Source: Clostridiaceae bacterium UBA6085
GTDB taxonomy: Bacteria > Bacillota > Clostridia > Clostridiales > Clostridiaceae
Direction: 5' to 3'
Length of the DNA: 24,750 nucleotides
Assembly: GCA_002428605.1 (NCBI GenBank)
Contig: DIXH01000040.1
Span: forward strand, 4,351 to 29,100
Below the pieces are notes generated by a model, which searched no databases, was not told where the DNA came from, and saw nothing but the letters and a program-made list of their open reading frames with translations. Below are positions 1 to 7,652 of the stretch, piece by piece. The position numbers and the translations under genes are program-made. Positions within the stretch are counted from its first letter, which is position 1. Each line of letters starts with the position of its first letter.

Positions 1-135
1 TACAAGCTGGTATGCTCAGGCTGCGGGGAAACTGTAGCCGTGAGAAGGCACAGGGATGCCGCAGTGGACATAGTGAAATACAAGATCTCAGGCTGCTGCG
101 AAGCGAAAATCAAGGCCATGGTGGGCTATTTCTGA
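1..135 (+). CDS. C-terminal end of a zinc-ribbon protein (partial)
   Basis: An open frame enters from the left edge and ends at TGA (133-135), giving 44 residues. It contains a CxxC pair (VCSGCGE) and a later Cys-Cys pair (SGCCEAK) within a short basic segment, which looks like a small zinc-binding ribbon. SprT-like metalloprotease-type proteins end in this way, so that is one possible identity. The catalytic part lies outside the window, so the family is a guess. Codon use (AGG, ATA) matches the downstream housekeeping genes, which supports real coding. Confidence 0.5.
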   Translation, partial: YKLVCSGCGETVAVRRHRDAAVDIVKYKISGCCEAKIKAMVGYF

Positions 136-161
136 CCAATATTGCATGTTGGTCCTTGTTT
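134..161 (+). terminator. weak hairpin after the first gene
   Basis: GACCAA (134-139) and TTGGTC (149-154) form a 6-bp stem that overlaps the stop codon and is followed by a T-rich but interrupted stretch. It is at best a weak intrinsic terminator. Confidence 0.3.
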
Positions 162-163
162 CG

Positions 164-192
164 TTGAAAATCCTTTCAGCTTGGCGTAAAAT
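164..192 (+). promoter_or_regulatory. pgi promoter
   Basis: TTGAAA (164-169) and TAAAAT (187-192) are separated by exactly 17 bp, a good vegetative sigma promoter. Transcription should start near 199, leaving a leader of about 75 nt. That leader holds an imperfect hairpin, TGACTGA (202-208) with TCAGTCA (235-241), ahead of the ribosome binding site. Confidence 0.65.
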
Positions 193-274
193 TGAAGCAG
201 GTGACTGAGCGAAATGCTATTTGTTTCAGCAGTTTCAGTCATTGAAATAACCATAAGATAAAGTAAAGGCTGGT

Positions 275-1621
275 GTGAGTATGTTAAAAGTCGATCTTTC
301 AAAACTTCAGGGATTCATCAATCCGGACGAACTCGAAAAGCTTGAGCCAATGGTCAAGGCAGCGTACAAACTGGTAAAGGACAAGTCTGGTGCTGGAAAT
401 GACTTTCTTGGATGGGTAGACCTTCCTGAGGACTATGACAAGGAAGAGTTTGCCAGGATCAAGAAGGCTGCGGAGAAGATCAAGGGCGATTCAGACGTGC
501 TTGTTGTTATCGGAATTGGCGGTTCTTACCTTGGAGCCAAAGCGGCAGTAGAAATGCTTAACCATGGTTTCCACAACATGCTTCCAAAGGAGAAGAGGAA
601 TGCTCCTCAGATATTCTTCCTTGGGCAGAACCTTTCAGGAGCTTACCTTAACCAGGTGCTTGAGCTGATCGAAGGCAAGGACATCTCGGTAAACGTAATA
701 TCCAAATCAGGAACGACTACAGAGCCTGCAGTAGCCTTCAGGATAATGAAGGACTACATGGAGAAGAAATACGGCAAGGAAGAGGCAGCGAAGAGGATCT
801 ATGCCACGACCGACAGGGCAAGAGGAGCCCTCAAGACCCTTGCTACAGCCGAAGGCTATGAGACCTTCGTGGTTCCGGACGATGTAGGGGGAAGGTTCAC
901 GGTGCTTACCGCAGTTGGACTTCTTCCAATAGCAGCAGCCGGAATAGACATTGATGCCATGATGGCAGGAGCAAGGGCTGCCAGGAACGACTACGCTTCA
1001 GACAGCCTGAAGGACAACGAGTGCCTGCAGTATGCGGCTGCAAGGTGCGCGCTCTACTACAGGGGCAAGGTGACTGAGATCCTCGTAAACTACGAGCCGG
1101 CACTGATATTCTTCTCGGAATGGTGGAAGCAGCTCTACGGAGAGAGCCAGGGCAAGGACGGCAAGGGAATATTCCCTGCATCGGTATCCTTCTCGACTGA
1201 CCTTCACTCAATGGGACAGTACATTCAGGAGGGTCTGAGGAACATTTTCGAGACTGTTATAAAGGTTGCCGAGCCAACATCAGACTTCGTGATCGAGGCA
1301 AATGATGACGACCTTGACGGACTGAATTTCCTCGCAGGAAAGACTCTGTCCTATGTCAACACCAACGCCTTCAAGGGCACACTTCTCGCACATGTTGACG
1401 GAGGAGTACCGAATGTGGTGCTTAACCTTGACAGGATAGATGCTGAGAACTTTGGATACATGGTATACTTCTTTGAGCTGGCATGCGCAGTCAGCGGATA
1501 CATGACAGGAGTCAATCCGTTCGACCAGCCGGGTGTCGAGGCATACAAGAAGAACATGTTCGCACTCCTTGGCAAGCCTGGCTATGAAGAGCTTAAGGAA
1601 GCGCTGGAGAAGAGACTGTAA
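275..1621 (+). CDS. pgi: glucose-6-phosphate isomerase
   Basis: Interconverts glucose-6-phosphate and fructose-6-phosphate in glycolysis and gluconeogenesis in the cytosol. The 448-residue protein has the short length typical of Gram-positive Pgi. Visible signatures are GIGGSYLGAKA (about residues 80-90), the phosphate-binding SKSGTTTEP (about 143-151), GGRFTVLTAVGLLP, and a C-terminal QPGVEAYKKNMFALLG. The GTG at 275, 5 nt after AAAGG, gives an N-terminus of the same length as Bacillus Pgi. The ATG at 281 is an alternative start. The gene stands alone, with its own promoter and a strong terminator. Confidence 0.96.
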   Translation: MSMLKVDLSKLQGFINPDELEKLEPMVKAAYKLVKDKSGAGNDFLGWVDLPEDYDKEEFARIKKAAEKIKGDSDVLVVIGIGGSYLGAKAAVEMLNHGFHNMLPKEKRNAPQIFFLGQNLSGAYLNQVLELIEGKDISVNVISKSGTTTEPAVAFRIMKDYMEKKYGKEEAAKRIYATTDRARGALKTLATAEGYETFVVPDDVGGRFTVLTAVGLLPIAAAGIDIDAMMAGARAARNDYASDSLKDNECLQYAAARCALYYRGKVTEILVNYEPALIFFSEWWKQLYGESQGKDGKGIFPASVSFSTDLHSMGQYIQEGLRNIFETVIKVAEPTSDFVIEANDDDLDGLNFLAGKTLSYVNTNAFKGTLLAHVDGGVPNVVLNLDRIDAENFGYMVYFFELACAVSGYMTGVNPFDQPGVEAYKKNMFALLGKPGYEELKEALEKRL

Positions 1622-1636
1622 CATAAAAATAAATGA

Positions 1637-1683
1637 AAGGGGAAACGCCTGAAGAACAGTTTTCAGAGTTTCCCCTTCTTTTT
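1637..1683 (+). terminator. intrinsic terminator after pgi
   Basis: A perfect 10-bp stem, AAGGGGAAAC (1637-1646) with GTTTCCCCTT (1668-1677), is followed by a T-rich CTTTTTC tract. It lies 15 bases after the pgi stop and ahead of the next gene's ribosome binding site. Confidence 0.85.
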
Positions 1684-1694
1684 CGGGAGATAAC

Positions 1695-2405
1695 ATGGAA
1701 AGACTGGACAAGATACTCGGCAATATGGGCTACGGCTCAAGGAAGGACATAAAGGAAAGCGTCAGGAAGGGACTCGTTACCGTAAACGGGAATGTAGCAA
1801 AGGATCCCGGGATGAAGGCAGACCCTCTGAATGACGTCATAGTTATCGACGGGGAGGAGGTAGTATACAGGAAGTACATCTATCTTCTCATGAACAAGCC
1901 GGCGGGAGTGGTATCGGCAACCTTCGACAACCACGACACGACGGTAGTCGACCTTCTGCCCTTCGACTACAGATCCTTCGAGCCATTCCCTGTGGGAAGG
2001 CTGGACAAGGATACGGTGGGGCTTTTGCTCCTTACTAACGACGGCGAACTGAACCACAGGCTCCTTGCGCCTAAAAGCCATGTTGACAAGGTCTATTACG
2101 TGAACCTTGAAAACGAGGCCGATGAGAGCGACATAGAAGCATTCAGAAAGGGGCTTGAGATCGACGGAGGCTACAGGTGCATGCCTGCAGACCTGGTGAT
2201 CTCTAAAGATGACAGGAAAGAGGTCCATGTAACCATCAGGGAAGGCAAGTTCCACCAGGTCAAGAGGATGTTCAAGGCAAGAGGAAACGAAGTGACCTTC
2301 CTGCAGAGGGTATCCTTCGGACCGATTGTGCTTGATGAGGACCTTGACGAGGGTGAAATCAGGGAGCTGACAGAAGACGAAATAAATATGCTCCAAAATC
2401 TGTAA
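1695..2405 (+). CDS. rsuA: RsuA-type rRNA pseudouridine synthase
   Basis: Isomerises a uridine in rRNA to pseudouridine. The closest family match is the RsuA branch, which modifies U516 of 16S rRNA, but the RluB/E/F branch cannot be excluded. The 236-residue protein starts with an S4 RNA-binding domain (about residues 1-60, MERLDKILGNMGYGSRKD), then the catalytic domain with NKPAGVVSA and the motif FPVGRLDKDTVGLLLLTNDG, in which the Asp of GRLDKDT (about residue 103) is the catalytic residue. A GGGAGA ribosome binding site sits 5 nt before the ATG. The pgi terminator precedes it and no clear separate promoter is seen, so expression may depend on read-through or a weak promoter. Confidence 0.93.
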   Translation: MERLDKILGNMGYGSRKDIKESVRKGLVTVNGNVAKDPGMKADPLNDVIVIDGEEVVYRKYIYLLMNKPAGVVSATFDNHDTTVVDLLPFDYRSFEPFPVGRLDKDTVGLLLLTNDGELNHRLLAPKSHVDKVYYVNLENEADESDIEAFRKGLEIDGGYRCMPADLVISKDDRKEVHVTIREGKFHQVKRMFKARGNEVTFLQRVSFGPIVLDEDLDEGEIRELTEDEINMLQNL

Positions 2406-2482
2406 ATCTAAAAGTTTACATTATTGCATTTTCAAAATGAAAAGGTTTAATCAGGCGAGATGCTGAAATATGACGCAAAGCG

Positions 2483-2512
2483 TTGATACAGGCGGGTTTT
2501 TGGGTTTATAAT
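2483..2512 (+). promoter_or_regulatory. promoter of the candidate small RNA
   Basis: TTGATA (2483-2488) and a perfect TATAAT (2507-2512) are 18 bp apart in an otherwise non-coding gap. The predicted start at about 2519 is the first base of a run of three well-formed hairpins rather than the leader of an open frame. Confidence 0.7.
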
Positions 2513-2518
2513 CCATGT

Positions 2519-2640
2519 AGGGATAAGCAAAGGAACAACAGCCCCTTTTCTTATTTGGCATGGCGCCCCCCAATTCGCCTTGCCCGAAAGCCTCATAAAC
2601 CCTCCGGATCCCCCCAGATTGCCGGAGGGTTGTTTTTTTT
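2519..2640 (+). ncRNA. candidate trans-acting small RNA with C-rich loops
   Basis: This stretch of about 120 nt has its own promoter and terminator and no open frame with a ribosome binding site. It folds by eye into three hairpins. Hairpin 1 (about 2521-2556) pairs AAAGG with CCTTT and GATAAG with CTTATT around a 10-nt loop. Hairpin 2 (2557-2584) pairs GGCATGGCG with CGCCTTGCC (one mismatch) around the loop CCCCCCAATT. Hairpin 3 is the terminator, with loop ATCCCCCCAGATTG. The CCCCCCA(G)ATT loop sequence therefore occurs twice. Unpaired C-rich loops are the seed regions of staphylococcal RsaE/RsaA-type RNAs, which pair with G-rich ribosome binding sites. The same mode of action is inferred here. 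It does not match SRP RNA, 6S RNA, tmRNA or any riboswitch I recognise. Confidence 0.65.
2598..2640 (+). terminator. intrinsic terminator of the small RNA
   Basis: A perfect 10-bp GC-rich stem, AACCCTCCGG (2598-2607) with CCGGAGGGTT (2622-2631), is followed by G and eight T residues. The 14-nt loop contains six consecutive C residues (2610-2615). Confidence 0.9.
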
Positions 2641-2703
2641 ATTCAGCAATGTTTATGAGTGAACATAAGTTCTTATAAAAGTCATGGAGAGCCGTATCTT
2701 ATA

Positions 2704-2712
2704 TGGTATAAT
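2704..2712 (+). promoter_or_regulatory. pcrA extended -10 promoter
   Basis: TGGTATAAT is a perfect extended -10 element with no convincing -35 hexamer. The predicted start, about 2719, lies only 4 nt before the first in-frame ATG (2723). This argues that translation starts at the downstream TTG (2744). Confidence 0.6.
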
Positions 2713-2743
2713 CTAATGTGAAATGATCTTAGGAGTGAGTTAT

Positions 2744-4978
2744 TTGGACCTTAAGAAACTGCTTAACAAAGAACAGTACGAAGCCGCAACCACGATAGAC
2801 GGACCTGTCCTCATACTGGCAGGCGCAGGCTCAGGAAAGACCAGGGTCCTGACCCACAGGATCGCATACATGATAAAGGAAATGGGCGTACAGCCGTATG
2901 AGATACTGGCCATCACATTTACAAACAAGGCCGCAGGAGAGATGAGGGAAAGGGTGGTAAGCCTCATAGGGGACGTTGCCCTCAACATGTGGATCTCAAC
3001 GTTCCATTCGAGCTGCGTGAGGATACTGAGGCGCGAGATCGAGAACCTTGGCTACAAGAAGGACTTCACCATCTATGACAGCTATGACCAGAAATCCCTT
3101 GTCAGGCAGATCATGAAGGAAATGAACATAAGCGACAAGGAATATCCTGAAAAGCAGATCATAGGGATGATCTCCGATGCGAAGAACAAGCTTGAAAGTC
3201 CTGAAGCCTTCAGGAGGAAGCACGAGTACCATTACAGGAACAGGAAGATAGCAGAGGTCTACGAGGCATATCAGTCAAGGCTCAAGGCAAACAGCGCAAT
3301 GGACTTCGATGACCTCATAATGAAGACTGTTGAGCTTTTCAGAAGGTTCCCTGAGGTGCTCGACAAGTACAGGAGAAAGTTCAGGTACATCATGGTTGAC
3401 GAGTACCAGGACACCAACCATGCCCAGTACACTCTGGTAAAGCTCCTTGCGTCAGAGCACAGGAACATATGCGTCGTTGGAGATGACGACCAGAGCATAT
3501 ACGAGTTCAGGGGAGCTGACATAAGGAACATCCTTGACTTCGAGATGGATTTTCCGTCTGCCAAGGTTGTTAAGCTGGAGCAGAACTACAGGAGCATGGG
3601 AACCATACTCGATGCCGCCAACAATGTCATAAGGCACAACATGGAGAGGAAGCCAAAGGCCCTCAGGACAACAAAGGACAGGGGCGAGAAGGTCCGCGTC
3701 TACAGCGCTTACAACGACAAGGATGAGGCATCGTTTGTAGCGTCCGAGGTCAGGAGACTTGGAAGGGACGGCAGGAACTACAAGGAGTTCGCGGTCCTCT
3801 ACAGGACAAACGCCCAGTCCAGGAACTTCGAGGAAGCCTTCATGAGGGAGGGGATTCCCTACAGGATCATAGGGGGACTGAAGTTCTACGACAGGAAGGA
3901 GGTCAAGGACATCCTTGCCTATCTGAGGCTTGTGAACAACCCATTTGACGAGGTAAGCCTGAGAAGGATCATAAACGTACCCAAGAGGGCCATAGGGGAC
4001 ACCACCTTAGAGAAGCTGGCCCAGGCTGCAAGGGACAACGAGGAGACGATCTTCGACCTGATGCAGGACCTTGAGGAGCTTAACATAATCAAGGGAAAGA
4101 CGCTGAAGTCGGTCATTGATTTCAGGAACATGCACCTTTCCTTCATGGAGAGCCAGCTTGACATGACTGTATCGGCATTCGTGAAGCATGTGCTGGAGAC
4201 TACAGGCTACATGAAGGAGCTGGTGGACTCCAAGGACCCTGAGGACCTGTCCAGGATAGAGAACCTGGAGGAGTTCGTGAATGCGGCCCTTGACTTCGAG
4301 ATGATGAATCCGGACGGGCAGCTTTCAGATTTTCTTGAAAGCGTAGCGCTTGTTTCGGACATAGATTCAATGGATGCCAAGGAGGACGCTGTCCTTCTGA
4401 TGACTCTCCACAGTGCAAAGGGACTTGAGTTCCCGGTGGTGTTCATGGTGGGCATGGAGAACGGACTGTTTCCGGGAGCGAGCTCCCTTGAGGACCAGAA
4501 AGAGATGGAGGAGTCCAGGAGGCTTGCCTATGTGGGAATCACAAGGGCCATGGAGCTTCTCTACATGACACATGCTGAGGTAAGGGTGGTGTACGGAAGG
4601 ACTGTAATGTATCCGCCTTCAGAGTTCCTTGTTGACATACCGAAGGAGCTCAAGGAAAGTGTCGGTGGGAACAAGGAGGCTTATGTGAGGTCTCACTCGC
4701 AGGGCACAGGAGGCTTCTTTGAAAGAAGGTCCAGGCTTTCTGAGTATGCTACAAGGGAAGCCCAGGAAAGTGCGATCAAGACTCTCGACAGGCCTGGAAA
4801 GATGACTCTGTCGAAGGATGACGTAAAGCCCGGTACAAAGGTAAGGCACCCGAAATTCGGTAACGGTACGGTAGTTAGTGCAGTTTCTGAGAGCGGTGAC
4901 GTGAAGGTAACAATAGCCTTCGATTCACAGGGAATTAAAAATCTGATGCTTAGCCTTGCTCCCCTGGAGCTGGTATAG
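2744..4978 (+). CDS. pcrA: UvrD/PcrA-type ATP-dependent DNA helicase
   Basis: Superfamily 1A 3'-5' helicase used in repair and replication. Motifs in order are Walker A GAGSGKT (motif I), TFTNKAAGEM, DEYQDTN (motif II), GDDDQSIYEFRGA, QNYRS, TLHSAKGLEFPVVF (motif V) and YVGITRA (motif VI). The C-terminus ends in a Tudor-like segment (VRHPKFGNGTVVS), as in PcrA proteins that bind RNA polymerase. I chose the TTG at 2744 because AGGAG (2731-2735) lies 8 nt upstream and the promoter leaves no leader for the ATG at 2723, which would add 7 residues. The protein is about 744 residues, normal for PcrA. It is followed after 8 nt by ligA, a classic Firmicute pair. Confidence 0.95.
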   Translation: MDLKKLLNKEQYEAATTIDGPVLILAGAGSGKTRVLTHRIAYMIKEMGVQPYEILAITFTNKAAGEMRERVVSLIGDVALNMWISTFHSSCVRILRREIENLGYKKDFTIYDSYDQKSLVRQIMKEMNISDKEYPEKQIIGMISDAKNKLESPEAFRRKHEYHYRNRKIAEVYEAYQSRLKANSAMDFDDLIMKTVELFRRFPEVLDKYRRKFRYIMVDEYQDTNHAQYTLVKLLASEHRNICVVGDDDQSIYEFRGADIRNILDFEMDFPSAKVVKLEQNYRSMGTILDAANNVIRHNMERKPKALRTTKDRGEKVRVYSAYNDKDEASFVASEVRRLGRDGRNYKEFAVLYRTNAQSRNFEEAFMREGIPYRIIGGLKFYDRKEVKDILAYLRLVNNPFDEVSLRRIINVPKRAIGDTTLEKLAQAARDNEETIFDLMQDLEELNIIKGKTLKSVIDFRNMHLSFMESQLDMTVSAFVKHVLETTGYMKELVDSKDPEDLSRIENLEEFVNAALDFEMMNPDGQLSDFLESVALVSDIDSMDAKEDAVLLMTLHSAKGLEFPVVFMVGMENGLFPGASSLEDQKEMEESRRLAYVGITRAMELLYMTHAEVRVVYGRTVMYPPSEFLVDIPKELKESVGGNKEAYVRSHSQGTGGFFERRSRLSEYATREAQESAIKTLDRPGKMTLSKDDVKPGTKVRHPKFGNGTVVSAVSESGDVKVTIAFDSQGIKNLMLSLAPLELV

Positions 4979-4986
4979 GAGTTTAA

Positions 4987-6987
4987 ATGGACAGGATAAA
5001 GCGGATGGAAGAGCTTGTTTCGGAGCTGAACAGGCTTTCAAGGGAATATTATGTTTTGGACAGCCCCAGCGTCACCGACGCTGAATATGACAGTAAGTAT
5101 GACCTGCTTAAGGCTATCGAGCTTGAGACAGGAATCATTCTTAAGGATTCGCCTACCCAGAGGGTGGGTGACTCCGTGCTGCCTGAATTCAGGAAGCATG
5201 CGCACAAGGGAAGGCTTTGGAGCCTCGACAAGGCACAGAGCCTTGAAGAGCTTCACGCATGGCATCTGAGGAACGTGAAGTTCGTTGAGTCCTCAAATGC
5301 AGAGGGCGGGGAAAGCCTTCCGGAGCTTGCATACGTCATCACAAGGAAATTCGACGGTCTTACACTTAACCTGACCTATGAGGACGGGCTGCTCGTGACC
5401 GCAGCAACCAGAGGCACCGGAGCCATAGGAGAGGAGGTCACTGCCCAGGCTAAGACCATAAAGTCAGTGCCACTGAGGATACCTGACAGGAACATCCTGG
5501 AGATCCATGGCGAGGCTATGATGACGAAGACCGCCTTCAGGAGGTACAACGAGGAGTCTGATGTACCTCTTAAGAATACGAGAAATGGCGCTGCAGGTGC
5601 GCTTAGGAACCTTAACCTGAATGAGACCAGGAAGAGGAACCTTACAGCTTATTTCTACGACATAGGATACATTGAAGGAAAGATGTTTTCGACATACACT
5701 GAAATGCTTGAACATATAAGGGAGTGCGGCTTCCTTATGGATGAGTACATCAGGAAGGCTTCGACCTTCTCTGAGATCGAATCGGCGATCCGCGAAATCG
5801 AGTCAGGTCGTGCTGACCTCGACTTCGACATTGACGGGGCTGTTATAGCTATTGACGACACAAGGACAAGGGAGCTCATGGGCTATACTGTGAAGTTCCC
5901 CAAATGGGCCATAGCCTACAAGTTCGAGGCTGAGGAGGCTGTGACAAGGCTTCTTGACGTTGAATGGAACGTAGGAAGGTCAGGCAGGGTTGCACCTACC
6001 GCAATACTTGAGCCGGTGGAGCTGGCAGGTGTCACTGTGAAGAGGGCTACACTGAACAACATGGACGATGTGAGGCGCAAGCACGTCAGGATAGGGTGCG
6101 ATGTGCTTGTCAGAAGGTCTAACGATGTCATTCCAGAGATCCTGAGGTCCGTATCTGAAGGCGATGAGGGTACCAGGGAGATCGTCCCGCCTGAATTCTG
6201 CCCATCCTGCGGCACGCCTCTGGTTCTGACGGGAGCCCACTACTTCTGCGACAATACGCTTTCCTGCAAGCCGCAGATGGTCAAGAGCCTTGTACACTAT
6301 ACGTCAAGGGATGCCATGAACATCGAAGGCTTGAGCGAGAAGACTGCGGAGCAGCTTTTCGAGGCCTTGGGCGTCAAGAGCATCTCTGACATATACAGGC
6401 TGAAGAAGGAACAGCTTCTCACTCTGGAGAAGTTCGGGGACAGGAAGGCTGAAAACATCCTGAAGGCAATTGAGGATTCCAAGGGCAGGGAGCTTCACGC
6501 ATTCCTGTACGCCCTGGGCATACCGAACGTTGGAGTAAAGACGGCAAGGGACCTCTCAGAGAGGTTCGGGTCGCTCGAGAAGATAAGGGATGCAAGCCTC
6601 ACGGAGCTACTGGAGGTCCCTGATGTCGGAGGAATAGTAGCCGACAGCATCCATGAGTTCTTCAGGAGCCAGGCGGTGCTCGACGAACTTGAAAGGATAA
6701 GGGAGAGCGGTGTCGATCCGAAGTCGACTGAGAAGGTTAGGATAGAGAGTCCGTTCACGGGTAAGACCGTGGTTGTGACCGGTACCCTCAAGAACTTCGG
6801 CAGGAAAGAGATCGAGGAGAAGCTTATCTCGCTTGGAGCCAAGGTGTCATCCTCGGTCTCGAAGAAGACCGATTTTGTCCTTTACGGTGAGGAGGCAGGA
6901 TCAAAGCTCACTAAGGCAATGGACCTGAATGTGAGGACCATTACAGAGGAAGAATTTCTAAAGATGGCCGGTGGTCTTGATGGATAG
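4987..6987 (+). CDS. ligA: NAD-dependent DNA ligase, divergent form
   Basis: Seals nicks using NAD+ as the adenylate donor. The 666-residue protein has the full LigA layout: an N-terminal NAD-binding part, an adenylation domain with the active-site Lys in RKFDGLTL (KxDG), an OB fold, a four-Cys zinc ribbon starting CPSCGTPL, helix-hairpin-helix repeats and a C-terminal BRCT domain (TGKTVVVTGTLKNFGRKE). Several positions differ from classical LigA: YY replaces YH near the N-terminus, WSLDKA replaces the usual LSLDN, Thr stands two before the active Lys where Glu is normal, and RGTG replaces RGDG. It may belong to a divergent LigA lineage. It shares an AGGAG site overlapping the pcrA stop and is translationally linked to pcrA. 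Confidence 0.93.
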   Translation: MDRIKRMEELVSELNRLSREYYVLDSPSVTDAEYDSKYDLLKAIELETGIILKDSPTQRVGDSVLPEFRKHAHKGRLWSLDKAQSLEELHAWHLRNVKFVESSNAEGGESLPELAYVITRKFDGLTLNLTYEDGLLVTAATRGTGAIGEEVTAQAKTIKSVPLRIPDRNILEIHGEAMMTKTAFRRYNEESDVPLKNTRNGAAGALRNLNLNETRKRNLTAYFYDIGYIEGKMFSTYTEMLEHIRECGFLMDEYIRKASTFSEIESAIREIESGRADLDFDIDGAVIAIDDTRTRELMGYTVKFPKWAIAYKFEAEEAVTRLLDVEWNVGRSGRVAPTAILEPVELAGVTVKRATLNNMDDVRRKHVRIGCDVLVRRSNDVIPEILRSVSEGDEGTREIVPPEFCPSCGTPLVLTGAHYFCDNTLSCKPQMVKSLVHYTSRDAMNIEGLSEKTAEQLFEALGVKSISDIYRLKKEQLLTLEKFGDRKAENILKAIEDSKGRELHAFLYALGIPNVGVKTARDLSERFGSLEKIRDASLTELLEVPDVGGIVADSIHEFFRSQAVLDELERIRESGVDPKSTEKVRIESPFTGKTVVVTGTLKNFGRKEIEEKLISLGAKVSSSVSKKTDFVLYGEEAGSKLTKAMDLNVRTITEEEFLKMAGGLDG

Positions 6988-7285
6988 GGGGTCGGTGAAT
7001 ATCCTCGAGTTCCTTGACCATCTTCTGACGATACTCTGCTGGGTGTTCGTGGCTGTGACCACAGGGGTTCTCATACTAACTACGCTTACCACGTACCATT
7101 TCCTATACCTGCAGTATTTCAATAACTATGACGCCCTGCAGCTTTCCATGTTCATAAGCCAGCTGCTTTGGGGGATAAGGTTCATGATTGATTCAAGGAA
7201 ATGGCCGAAAAGCAGGGTCTATGGGATGATTTCCCTTGCCATGGCGGTCGTAAGCCTATTTTTCTTCTATTCGGGAGTGTCCTGA
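6980..7285 (+). CDS. small two-helix membrane protein of unknown function
   Basis: A protein of about 101 residues that I do not recognise. It has a long hydrophobic stretch (about residues 13-42, including LLTILCWVFVAVTTGVLIL) and a second one near the C-terminus (about 76-96, GMISLAMAVVSLFFF), separated by a polar loop with Arg/Lys residues. It is therefore probably an integral membrane protein with two or three helices. It overlaps the end of ligA by 8 bases and is probably co-translated with pcrA-ligA. The start is uncertain: GTG 6971, ATG 6980 and GTG 6995 are all in frame. Only the last has a strong AGGGGG nearby, and its spacing is short. Confidence 0.7.
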   Translation: MDRGSVNILEFLDHLLTILCWVFVAVTTGVLILTTLTTYHFLYLQYFNNYDALQLSMFISQLLWGIRFMIDSRKWPKSRVYGMISLAMAVVSLFFFYSGVS

Positions 7286-7296
7286 AGCGAGGGTTG

Positions 7297-7345
7297 TGGT
7301 AAAATATATGAATTAAGGCGGAAACGGCAACTTAAGCCGCGCCTT
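7297..7345 (+). promoter_or_regulatory. gatCAB extended -10 promoter and leader hairpin
   Basis: TGGTAAAAT (7297-7305) is an extended -10 element. The short leader that follows contains a two-part hairpin: AAGGCG (7315-7320) pairs with CGCCTT (7340-7345), and inside it CGGC (7325-7328) pairs with GCCG (7336-7339). The hairpin ends just before the GGAGGT ribosome binding site of gatC. No T-run follows, so it is not a terminator. Confidence 0.5.
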
Positions 7346-7360
7346 CAATGGAGGTAGAAT

Positions 7361-7651
7361 ATGTCTGTTTCTAGGAAGGACGTGGACTACATAGCCGAGC
7401 TTGCGAGGCTTAAGTTCACCGAAGATGAAAAATCCGGGTTCATTACGGACCTCAACAACATACTGGGATACGTGGACAAGCTTTCCGAGCTTGACACTGA
7501 AGGTGCTGAAATCCTGGTCAATCCTATCTATATAGAGAATGTGTACAGGGAAGACGTGGTCGCAAAGTCAATGGACCAGGATGAATTCCTGATGAATGCT
7601 CCCGACAGGGTCGAAGAGTATCTCAGGGTTCCCAGCGTCATAGAGGTGTAA
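7361..7651 (+). CDS. gatC: Asp/Glu-tRNA amidotransferase subunit C
   Basis: Small subunit of the GatCAB complex, which converts misacylated Glu-tRNA(Gln) and Asp-tRNA(Asn) to the correct amide forms. Its extended chain wraps around GatA and GatB and stabilises them. The 96-residue length and the start VSRKDVDYIAELARLKFTEDE are typical of the family, as is the C-terminal RVEEYLRVPSVI. A strong GGAGGT site precedes the ATG. One base separates its stop from the gatA start, as expected for an operon whose products bind in fixed ratio. Confidence 0.95.
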   Translation: MSVSRKDVDYIAELARLKFTEDEKSGFITDLNNILGYVDKLSELDTEGAEILVNPIYIENVYREDVVAKSMDQDEFLMNAPDRVEEYLRVPSVIEV

Positions 7652-7652
7652 G

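Noticed and set aside
906..1723. Long - strand open frames under pgi and similar shadows under pcrA, ligA and gatB
   Set aside because: They follow from the codon bias of the + strand genes, have no family motifs and lack ribosome binding sites.
2519..2640. SRP RNA, 6S RNA or a riboswitch as identity of the small RNA
   Set aside because: The GGAA tetraloop helix of SRP RNA is absent, the length is too short for 6S RNA, and no known aptamer core was recognised. It also has its own terminator before the pcrA promoter.
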